Assembly (NCBI GenBank): GCA_934101625.1
Contig: CAKORV010000010.1
Location: 1-28,683 of the forward strand
Length of the DNA: 28,683 nucleotides
Source of the DNA: an uncultured Bacilli bacterium
GTDB lineage: Bacteria > Bacillota_I > Bacilli_A > RF39 > UBA660
Direction of reading: 5' to 3'
Numbering within the stretch: the stretch's first letter is position 1; every line of letters starts with the position of its first letter. Below the pieces are notes generated by a model. That model was given only the letters and a program-made list of their open reading frames with translations, did no database searches and had not been told where the DNA came from. Of the stretch, positions 6,618 to 13,087 are shown in pieces. Made by a program: the position numbers and the translations under genes.

Positions 6618-7223
6618 ATGCTTGAATATGAAAATGAATTATATGATAAAGGATATAAATTAATATGTGGTATTGATGAAGTGGGTAGGGGTCCTTTATT
6701 AGGTCCAGTAGTAACAAGTGCAGTTATCTTACCTGTTGGTTATTATAATCCTGAAATTAAAGATAGTAAAAAGCTTAGTGAAAAGAAAAGAGAAAAATTA
6801 TTTGATATTATAACTAAAGATGCTGTTAGTATAGGTATTGGAATAGTTGATGAAAAGAAAATAGATGAAATAAACATATACGAAGCAACTAAGGTTGCTA
6901 TGAAAATGGCTATAGATAATCTTAGTATTAAACCGGATTATGTACTAATTGATGCTATGAAGTTAGATATAGATATACCTAGTAATTCTATAATTAAGGG
7001 AGATGCTAAAAGTGAATCTATAGCGGCTGCTAGTATTATTGCTAAAGTTACAAGAGATAGAATGATAGATGAAATAGACAAAGAGTATCCAATGTATGAT
7101 TTAAAAAACAATAAAGGATATGGAACAAAAAAACACTTAGAGGCATTAAAAGAATATGGACCATGTAAATATCATAGATATAGTTATAGTCCAGTAAGTG
7201 ATAGTATAAAAATGAAAAATTAG
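6618..7223 (+). CDS. rnhB: ribonuclease HII
   Basis: 201-residue RNase HII that cuts the RNA strand of RNA-DNA hybrids and starts removal of misincorporated ribonucleotides. The GIDEVGRGPLLGPV motif (18-31) supplies D20 and E21; LIDAMKLD supplies D112 and KGDAKS supplies D129, completing the DEDD metal site. DSKKLSEKKRE (49-59) and SIAAASIIAKVTRD are also canonical. Start at ATG 6618, five bases after GGAGG; the upstream ATG at 6582 lies in the terminator hairpin. It lacks the roughly 50-residue N-terminal extension of the B. subtilis enzyme. Confidence 0.95.
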   Translation: MLEYENELYDKGYKLICGIDEVGRGPLLGPVVTSAVILPVGYYNPEIKDSKKLSEKKREKLFDIITKDAVSIGIGIVDEKKIDEINIYEATKVAMKMAIDNLSIKPDYVLIDAMKLDIDIPSNSIIKGDAKSESIAAASIIAKVTRDRMIDEIDKEYPMYDLKNNKGYGTKKHLEALKEYGPCKYHRYSYSPVSDSIKMKN

Positions 7224-7292
7224 TGAAAAGTTAAATAATTGTTGAACTTATGTAAAATAGATAGTAGAATAAATGTTAGAAAGGTGAGATAT

Positions 7293-8270
7293 ATGAAAGA
7301 CTTAATGAAGAAAGTAAAAAAAATTACTAAAGAAGAATGGATAAGAATGGGTGGTTGTGTAATAATTGGTATATTAATTATGTTATTATTTTATCCTGAT
7401 AGAATAGCACAATTAAAGAATAGAGAAGAAGTAGCAATTAAATTAGATAATGATAATATTACTGCTGATACTATGTATAATAAGTTAAAAGAAAAATATG
7501 CTATTTATGAGTTATTAGATATTATTGATTCAAAGATTTTATATAGTAAATATGAATTAACTGATGAAGATAATGAAACTTTAAAAGATAAAGCAGATAG
7601 TTATATTGAATATTATAAAAATACTTATCAAATGACTGAAGAACAATTTTTAGAAAAGAATAATTTTGATTCTTATGATGATTTTAAAACTTATTTAGAG
7701 TTAGATTATTTAAGACAAAAATATTATGATGAATATTTAACTAGTAAGATAAGTGATGATGAAATAAATGATTATTATGATGAAAGTGTTTATGCTCCAT
7801 TTAATGTAGAACATATTTTAGTTAAAATAAGTGATGATGTAACAGATGATGATGCTAAAGAGAAAGCTACTGAGATATTAGATAAATTAAAAGATGGAGA
7901 AGATTGGGATGATTTAAAAGATGAATATGAAGATGATATTACTAGTGAAGCATTCCAAGTAGATTTTGATTCTAATTTAGAAGAAGAATTTAAGACTGCT
8001 GCTGAAAAGTTAAGTGATGATAGTTATACTAAGAGTTTAGTTAAAACTAGTTATGGATATCATATTATTTATAGAAAAGATACTTTAGATAAGCCTGAAT
8101 TAAATGATGTTAAATCTAGAATTTTAACTGTATTAAAGTCTAACTATGTAAGTGAAAATAAAAATGTTTATGAAAAATCATTAATTAATTTAAGAGAAGA
8201 ATCTGGATTAGATATTAAAGATACTGAACTTAAAAAAGTATATAAAAATTATACTAAAGATTATGAGTAG
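7293..8270 (+). CDS. membrane-anchored parvulin-type peptidyl-prolyl isomerase (PrsA-like foldase)
   Basis: 325 residues. A basic N-terminus (MKDLMKKVKKITKEEW) and one transmembrane helix (about 20-37) are followed by an acidic SurA_N-like region. The parvulin domain (about 170-265) starts at FNVEHILVKI and ends TSYGYHIIYR, the family's end signatures. It should help fold exported proteins outside the membrane. PrsA is normally a lipoprotein; here no lipobox is seen (the Cys lies within a GGCVIIG helix), so it appears anchored by an uncleaved helix. Start at ATG 7293 with AAAGGTGAG upstream, rather than the TTG at 7239. Very rich in Asp/Glu codons. Confidence 0.85.
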   Translation: MKDLMKKVKKITKEEWIRMGGCVIIGILIMLLFYPDRIAQLKNREEVAIKLDNDNITADTMYNKLKEKYAIYELLDIIDSKILYSKYELTDEDNETLKDKADSYIEYYKNTYQMTEEQFLEKNNFDSYDDFKTYLELDYLRQKYYDEYLTSKISDDEINDYYDESVYAPFNVEHILVKISDDVTDDDAKEKATEILDKLKDGEDWDDLKDEYEDDITSEAFQVDFDSNLEEEFKTAAEKLSDDSYTKSLVKTSYGYHIIYRKDTLDKPELNDVKSRILTVLKSNYVSENKNVYEKSLINLREESGLDIKDTELKKVYKNYTKDYE

Positions 8271-8283
8271 TCATAATCTTTTT
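8256..8283 (+). terminator. intrinsic terminator of the foldase gene
   Basis: Perfect 11-bp stem AAAGATTATGA / TCATAATCTTT with loop GTAG, followed by T residues. The left arm is the end of the coding region including its last sense codons. Confidence 0.88.
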
Positions 8284-8434
8284 GTATAGTATAATGTTAA
8301 ATTAAATGTAATATATAAAGAATCTTTGAATAAAATTAAAACTTTTCAATATTCTATTTCCTAAAAACTGTCCAATTCCACTTTTTAGGAAGTTTATTAT
8401 ATGAAATAGTTATATAATTAATACAATAATATAA

Positions 8435-8463
8435 TTGACTTCTTATGAAGTTTATAATATATT
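8435..8463 (+). promoter_or_regulatory. possible promoter of an intergenic small RNA
   Basis: TTGACT (8435-8440), 17 bp, TATATT (8458-8463). No protein gene follows within 250 bases. Confidence 0.45.
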
Positions 8464-8469
8464 GATATC

Positions 8470-8545
8470 GTATTAAAAAGCGGTGATTCCGACCACAACA
8501 GGGAACTAAAAAAGGAAACTAGAGAGCACACTTTAGTTTTGTTTT
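8470..8545 (+). ncRNA. candidate small RNA (~75 nt), unassigned
   Basis: Region downstream of the 8435 promoter, less AT-rich than its surroundings, ending in a stem AACTAAA / TTTAGTT (8504-8510, 8532-8538) followed by TTGTTTT. On the opposite strand, 8479-8496 can instead form a short stem GTGGT / ACCGC followed by TTTTT, so the direction of transcription is ambiguous. It matches no riboswitch I can recognise. Confidence 0.3.
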
Positions 8546-8668
8546 AAAAATTGATGTTACTTTAATATGAGGTTTGACATTTACAGATGTTGTAGTTTTA
8601 AATTATTGGAAGAAAAATGTTTATTATATAATTAATGTATGAATTGAAGGGTATCATTTGTACCTGTC

Positions 8669-8697
8669 TTGACAAAGTGTACTTTATGTGATACACT
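8669..8697 (+). promoter_or_regulatory. strong promoter with overlapping palindrome
   Basis: Consensus -35 TTGACA (8669-8674), 17 bp, -10 TACACT (8692-8697). The inverted repeat AGTGTA (8676-8681) / TACACT (8692-8697) covers spacer and -10, and GTATCA (8651-8656) / TGATAC (8689-8694) forms a wider one. This is the layout of a repressor operator. The repressor is unknown. Confidence 0.65.
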
Positions 8698-8720
8698 TAT
8701 TATAGTTTTTGGGGGTAGAA

Positions 8721-9140
8721 ATGAATAGTTTAGAAGAAATGGAATTAAAATTAAAACAAAAGAAACAAAGTGAATTTTCAACTAGATTTAATATGGGTAT
8801 TGCTGCATTATCATTAGCGGGAATAATAACTTTATGTGGTAGTGCTGTACATAAGAACGTTGATCATTTAAATAGTAAATGTCCATTTGCATTCTTATAT
8901 GGTAATAAAATAGCTGAACATCATGTTACTGAAGTGAAAGAAGAGCACCCAGACTTAATAAAAGTTAGTGATATATATAAAGCACCAGTTGGATATACTT
9001 TAGGAAGTGGTATGTGTTATAAATATTTAGATGATGGAACTAAAGTATATGCTTTTCCAGAAATAGTTGGACAAATTACTGAAATAGATAATATGACTGA
9101 AGAACAATTTAAAGAACAAATAAGAAAATTATATAAATGA
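8721..9140 (+). CDS. small single-pass membrane protein of unknown function
   Basis: 139 residues; family not recognised. A charged cytoplasmic N-terminus (about 1-24) is followed by one hydrophobic segment (about 26-45, MGIAALSLAGIITLCGSAV) and an extracytoplasmic part with PFAFLYGNKIAEHHV and a GYTLGSGMCYKYLDDGTKVYAFP stretch, which looks like a small beta domain. It ends in a charged helix. Start at ATG 8721 after GGGGG; the TTG at 8709 gives only four more residues. It is a monocistronic unit with its own strong promoter and terminator. TGA is the stop, supporting the standard genetic code. Confidence 0.7.
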   Translation: MNSLEEMELKLKQKKQSEFSTRFNMGIAALSLAGIITLCGSAVHKNVDHLNSKCPFAFLYGNKIAEHHVTEVKEEHPDLIKVSDIYKAPVGYTLGSGMCYKYLDDGTKVYAFPEIVGQITEIDNMTEEQFKEQIRKLYK

Positions 9141-9170
9141 GTAAATATACAAAATTTACTCATTTTATTT
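9137..9170 (+). terminator. intrinsic terminator of the 8721 gene
   Basis: Perfect 10-bp stem ATGAGTAAAT / ATTTACTCAT (9137-9146, 9154-9163) followed by TTTTATTT; the stop codon lies in the left arm. Confidence 0.85.
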
Positions 9171-9180
9171 GGTTTAGTAT

Positions 9181-9208
9181 TTAACATTTCAAAAATGTGT
9201 GGTATACT
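9181..9208 (+). promoter_or_regulatory. promoter of the pilC-pilD pair
   Basis: TTAACA (9181-9186), 16 bp, TATACT (9203-9208) preceded by GTGG. Confidence 0.6.
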
Positions 9209-9240
9209 TAATAATAGAAAAGAATAGAAGGAGGTACAAT

Positions 9241-11040
9241 ATGTCCAAAGTTAAGAAATCTAAAGAGAAAAAAAGCATTGTACGTCCGGCTATAAATAAA
9301 CGATTATTAAGTATAGGTAATGAAATATATAAAACGTTAAAATATGCATCTGTAGGAATTATTAAAACATTAGACTTTATATTTACTAGATTAATTACTT
9401 TATTTAGTTATATTATATATGCTTTTATATATGCATTTGAATATATAGGTAAGTTTACATATAAAGTAGGGTATTTTGTATATAATTATTTCTTAAAGAT
9501 TATTTATACAGAATTGTATGAATTGTTTAGGGCTATATTTAAAGGTTTCTTTAAAACGATTAAATTTATATTCTATGAAATACCAATGTTTATAGTTAAT
9601 GCATTTAGTGATTTCTTTAGTACAATGGCTAAGAAGAGTAAGGTTACTAATGAAAGATTTATGTATTTTATTAAGCATAGTCCTGATAAGATTAAAGATT
9701 ATTTTGTAGAGAGATGGAATAATATTTCTATAGTTAAACATTATAGAAATAAGAAAGAAAGAGAATTAGAAGTATTATTAATTGATAAGAATGGTGCTGA
9801 TGCTGAAAGAAGTGAGAAAAAACAAACATATGAATATTTAGCAAGAAATAGTGATGGTAAACTAATTAAAGGTTATTTTGCAGCTTTGTCTAAGTTAGAT
9901 GTTCATTCTTATTTGTTAGATGCAGGATTTGAAGTTTATGAGATTAAAACTAATAAATGGATTAATCTTATGCATAATGAAAATAGATATCTTGAAAGAC
10001 CAATTAAAAATAAAGATTTAGTATTTTGGCTAGCTCAGTTAAGTACATATATTAAAAGTGGTATTCCACTTACAGATGCAGTTAAAATTTTAGCAGAACA
10101 AGATAAAAGAAAAAAATATAGAAAAGTATATGATTCAATTATATATGAATTATCTATGGGTGAGTCATTTAGTGAAGCATTAAAAAAACAAGGAAATGTT
10201 TTTCCACCATTACTTATTAATATGGTTAAGGCTGCAGAATTAATTGGTGACTTAGAGAGTACTTTAGATGAAATGAGTAGTTATTATGAAGAAAAAGAAG
10301 TAACTAAGAAACAAATGATAAGTGCGATTACTTATCCAACTATTATACTTATTTTTGCTTTAGTTGTTATAACATTCTTAATGATTTATGTATTACCACA
10401 ATTTCAACAAATATATGAGGGATTAGGATCTGAAGTAACAGGATTAACATTAACATTATTAATAATATCAGCATATCTAAAGTTGAATATAGTTAAAATA
10501 TTAATTATACTAGTAGTAGTACTTATATTACTCAGAATATTATATAAGAAACTTAAAGCATTTAGAACTATAGTGCAATATATAGTAATGCATATACCAG
10601 TTATTGGTAAGTTAATAATATATAATGAAATGAATTTATTTGCTAAGACTTTTGCAGTACTAAATAAAAATAATATTTTACTTACTGATAGTATTGATTT
10701 ATTGAGTAAAATAACTAATAATGAATTTTATAAGATGTTAATGTATGATACAATATCTAACTTATTAAGGGGAGATAAAATTAGTTTATCATTTAAAGAT
10801 AATTGGTGTGTACCGCCTCTTGCATATTATATGATTACTACTGGTGAAAGTACTGGTGAACTTAGTTCGATGCTAGAAAGAGTAAGTGAGTATTATCAAA
10901 GAGAACAACGTGCTTTAGCAAATACTTTAAAAACATTAATAGAACCAATATTAATGGTATTCTTAGCAGTTGTAGTTGGTACAATAATGATAGCAATATT
11001 AGTGCCTATGTATAATATAGGATTTGAGGTATTAGGTTAG
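9241..11040 (+). CDS. type IV pilus / type II secretion inner-membrane platform protein (PilC/GspF) with long N-terminal extension
   Basis: 599 residues, against about 400 for usual PilC/GspF. Residues about 195-240 are the usual N-terminal domain (EYLARNSDGKLIKGYFAALS). Two T2SSF domains follow (about 254-376 and 450-575), each with the pattern FWLAQLSTYIKSGIPLTDAV / LFAKTFAVLNKNNILLTDSI and membrane helices, ending in a final helix. The first ~150 residues are an extra basic, aromatic-rich region with several hydrophobic or amphipathic stretches (ITLFSYIIYAFIYAFEYIG). Start at ATG 9241 with GGAGGT upstream. Platform proteins couple the assembly ATPase to pilin assembly. The ATPase and pilins are not in this window. 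Confidence 0.88.
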   Translation: MSKVKKSKEKKSIVRPAINKRLLSIGNEIYKTLKYASVGIIKTLDFIFTRLITLFSYIIYAFIYAFEYIGKFTYKVGYFVYNYFLKIIYTELYELFRAIFKGFFKTIKFIFYEIPMFIVNAFSDFFSTMAKKSKVTNERFMYFIKHSPDKIKDYFVERWNNISIVKHYRNKKERELEVLLIDKNGADAERSEKKQTYEYLARNSDGKLIKGYFAALSKLDVHSYLLDAGFEVYEIKTNKWINLMHNENRYLERPIKNKDLVFWLAQLSTYIKSGIPLTDAVKILAEQDKRKKYRKVYDSIIYELSMGESFSEALKKQGNVFPPLLINMVKAAELIGDLESTLDEMSSYYEEKEVTKKQMISAITYPTIILIFALVVITFLMIYVLPQFQQIYEGLGSEVTGLTLTLLIISAYLKLNIVKILIILVVVLILLRILYKKLKAFRTIVQYIVMHIPVIGKLIIYNEMNLFAKTFAVLNKNNILLTDSIDLLSKITNNEFYKMLMYDTISNLLRGDKISLSFKDNWCVPPLAYYMITTGESTGELSSMLERVSEYYQREQRALANTLKTLIEPILMVFLAVVVGTIMIAILVPMYNIGFEVLG

Positions 11041-11048
11041 GGGGATTT

Positions 11049-11807
11049 ATGGAAATATTTATTAGTATTATTATATTTATAATTGGTATTTGTTTAGGTA
11101 GTTTTTATGGATGTATGGGATATAGAATACCTAATAAAATAAGTATGGTAAAACCTGATAGTTTTTGTCCTAATTGTAAGAAACCACTAAAGTGGTATAT
11201 GAATATACCACTTTTTTCTTATATATTTCTAAGAGGAAAATGCTATTATTGTAAGAGTAAAATTGGTATTAAGTATTTTTTGATAGAGTTATTTACTGGT
11301 GTTAGTTTTTTAATAAGTTATCTAATGTGTGGTATATCTTTAAATTTCTTTATCTTAATTATTTTAATTAGTATGTTATCTGTAACTATTATAAGTGATT
11401 TTGATTATTATTATATTAGTGATAGAGTTCTTGTTATAGGTATTATCCTTATCTATTTATGTCATATTATATATGAAAAAAGTTCTTTTGAATATTTAAA
11501 GTATGCTTTAGTAGGACTTATAATGTTTTTTATAATGTTAGTTATTAAAGTTATTGGAGATAAAGTATTTAAGAAAGAAAGTCTAGGTGGTGGAGATATT
11601 AAATTAATGGGTGTTGTAGGACTTACTTTTGGTAATCTTGTTAGTTCATTTGTTAGTTTATTTATAAGTTGTATAATGGCTTTACTAAGTATTATAATTA
11701 TGAAAAGAAAAGATAATATTATTCCATTTGGACCTTTTATATTATTAGGTACAATTATAACTTATATTTGTGTAGTAATCTATGGAATAAATTTGTTATC
11801 AGTTTAA
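11049..11807 (+). CDS. prepilin peptidase (type IV leader peptidase, PilD/ComC family)
   Basis: 252-residue polytopic aspartic protease that cleaves and N-methylates type IV prepilins. GSFYGCMGYRIP (17-28) precedes a zinc-type cluster, C40-PN-C43 and C65-YY-C68. The catalytic aspartates lie in the SDFDYYYISD region (near residue 117) and in GGGDIKLMG (near 183). About eight hydrophobic segments are present. It starts nine bases after pilC, with GGGG upstream, forming a two-gene operon. Presence of PilC and PilD implies functional pilin-like substrates encoded elsewhere. Confidence 0.92.
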   Translation: MEIFISIIIFIIGICLGSFYGCMGYRIPNKISMVKPDSFCPNCKKPLKWYMNIPLFSYIFLRGKCYYCKSKIGIKYFLIELFTGVSFLISYLMCGISLNFFILIILISMLSVTIISDFDYYYISDRVLVIGIILIYLCHIIYEKSSFEYLKYALVGLIMFFIMLVIKVIGDKVFKKESLGGGDIKLMGVVGLTFGNLVSSFVSLFISCIMALLSIIIMKRKDNIIPFGPFILLGTIITYICVVIYGINLLSV

Positions 11808-11851
11808 TACTAATATAATTAAAAGTATACTTTATTTTTTAATTTCAATTA

Positions 11852-11880
11852 TTGATAAGACAATAATATAATGATATAAT
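11852..11880 (+). promoter_or_regulatory. promoter of smpB
   Basis: TTGATA (11852-11857), 17 bp, consensus TATAAT (11875-11880), 27 bases before the start codon. Confidence 0.75.
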
Positions 11881-11907
11881 TTTGTTATGAAAAAGTGGTG
11901 AATCAAT

Positions 11908-12339
11908 ATGGAAATACTAAATAGAAAAGCAAAATTTAATTATTTTATAATAGATGAAATAGAATGTGGTATAGAACTTAAAGGAACTGAAATTAAAAGT
12001 ATTAGAAAAGGTTCAGTTAATATGGATGATTCTTATGGTAGAATTAAAAAAGATGAAGTATATTTAACTAATATGTTTATAGCTAAATATAAAGAAGGAA
12101 ATATATTTAATCATGATGAAAGAAGAGAAAGAAAACTATTATTACATAAACATGAGATTATAAAGTTAGATAAAGAAATAGAACTTAATCATTATACTTT
12201 AATACCACTTAAGTTATATTTTAAAAAAGGTAAAGCTAAAATACTTTTAGGATTATGTAAGGGTAAAAAATTATATGATAAAAGAGAAACTATAAAAGAA
12301 AGAGATTTAGAAAGAGAAAGTAGATATAAAATTAACTAG
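11908..12339 (+). CDS. smpB: SsrA-binding protein SmpB
   Basis: 143-residue OB-fold protein that delivers tmRNA to stalled ribosomes for trans-translation. NRKAKFNYFIIDEIECGIEL, GTEIKSIRKGSVNMDDSYG, HDERRERKLLLHK and the basic GLCKGKKLYDKRET tail are all diagnostic, and the length is normal. Monocistronic, with its own promoter and a terminator shared with the convergent tetR gene. No tmRNA gene is recognisable nearby. Confidence 0.96.
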   Translation: MEILNRKAKFNYFIIDEIECGIELKGTEIKSIRKGSVNMDDSYGRIKKDEVYLTNMFIAKYKEGNIFNHDERRERKLLLHKHEIIKLDKEIELNHYTLIPLKLYFKKGKAKILLGLCKGKKLYDKRETIKERDLERESRYKIN

Positions 12340-12358
12340 AGTCTAGACTCTAGTTTTA
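12335..12358. terminator. bidirectional terminator between smpB and tetR
   Basis: Perfect 20-bp palindrome ACTAGAGTCTAGACTCTAGT (12335-12354) with T-rich sequence on the plus side (TTTT). It covers the ends of both convergent genes. Confidence 0.75.
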
Positions 12359-12910
12359 AAATGTCTTTGGAATTAGTATACTTAAATATTCAACTATTTC
12401 TTCTTTAGTATATTTGGTATTATTTTGTAACCATTCTAATCCTATATTAATAACACCACCTAAATAAAATTTAATTATTACATTAATTGGTACATTAGAA
12501 TTAATATTATCAGATTTAACTCTATCTATAATATCTTTATTAACTACACTTAAAAATATATCCATCATAATACTATTTCTATTATTAATCATTATTGCAT
12601 TATAAATTTCCTTATTTTCATCTAAATGATCTAATAATAGTCTTATTAGTTCTATATAATATTCACCAGTATTCAAATTATTATTATTTTTCTTAAGTTC
12701 GCTAGTTAATTCATCTTTAACTATATTTATAAAATCTACAAGTAATTCATATTTATCGATATAATGAGCATAAAAAGTTGATCTATTAATCATAGCTTTA
12801 TTACAAATATCACTAACTTTTATCTCTTCAAAAGTTTTTTCTTTCATTAATTCTATTAATGCTTTATAAATTAAATTCTTAGTTTTAATAACTCTTAAAT
12901 CTGTTTTCAT
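12356..12910 (-). CDS. TetR/AcrR family transcriptional regulator
   Basis: 184 residues. The N-terminal TetR helix-turn-helix is clear: KNLIYKALIELMKEKTFEEI (about 11-30), then VSDICNKAMINRSTFYAHYIDKYELL (33-58). The all-helical C-terminal ligand/dimerisation part ends LEWLQNNTKYTKEEIVEYLSIL. It is transcribed divergently from the RND/MMPL exporter, the standard layout for local control of an efflux gene. AGGTG precedes the ATG. An inverted repeat at 12931-12950 in the shared promoter region is the likely operator. The ligand is unknown. Confidence 0.9.
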   Translation of the reverse strand: MKTDLRVIKTKNLIYKALIELMKEKTFEEIKVSDICNKAMINRSTFYAHYIDKYELLVDFINIVKDELTSELKKNNNNLNTGEYYIELIRLLLDHLDENKEIYNAIMINNRNSIMMDIFLSVVNKDIIDRVKSDNINSNVPINVIIKFYLGGVINIGLEWLQNNTKYTKEEIVEYLSILIPKTF

Positions 12911-12929
12911 TTCTTTTCACCTAGATAAT

Positions 12930-12950
12930 ATTATACATTTTATTGTACAA
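12930..12950. promoter_or_regulatory. tetR promoter -10 and candidate TetR operator
   Basis: Inverted repeat TTATACA (12931-12937) / TGTACAA (12944-12950) with a 6-bp gap, one mismatch. It overlaps the tetR -10 box (minus-strand TATAAT, 12930-12935), so binding would autorepress tetR and could also affect the divergent exporter promoter 25 bases away. Confidence 0.55.
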
Positions 12951-12973
12951 AAGTAAAGATAACTATTAAAATG

Positions 12974-13002
12974 TTGGATAAATACTAATACATATTTATA
13001 TA
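12974..13002 (+). promoter_or_regulatory. probable promoter of the MMPL fusion gene
   Basis: TTGGAT (12974-12979), 17 bp, TATATA (12997-13002), leaving an 80-base leader. A moderate match only. Confidence 0.45.
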
Positions 13003-13087
13003 TTTGTTGGTTATCATACATCTAGTTAATTATGTGTATGTCTTTTTTCTATGTAAAGTAATAAAATGCTTTAGTGGAGGGAGAAAT

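Larger units (their letters stand above)
8284..8720. other. 437-bp gene-free stretch with several hairpins
   Basis: No credible protein gene on either strand. Contents in order: a 10-bp perfect stem TTCCTAAAAA / TTTTTAGGAA (8358-8367, 8382-8391) of unknown role, a promoter and candidate sRNA (8435-8545), and the promoter/palindrome region of the 8721 gene (8651-8697). The rest is AT-rich without visible structure. Confidence 0.6.

Noticed and set aside
7293..8270. PrsA lipoprotein
   Set aside because: No lipobox cysteine at the end of a signal peptide; the only early Cys lies within the membrane helix.
8358..8391. Terminal inverted repeats of an insertion sequence
   Set aside because: The arms are only 14 bases apart with no transposase, so it is a hairpin rather than element ends.
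11808..11907. tmRNA gene next to smpB
   Set aside because: Only 100 bases, purely AT-rich with a promoter; no tRNA-like acceptor or tag frame.
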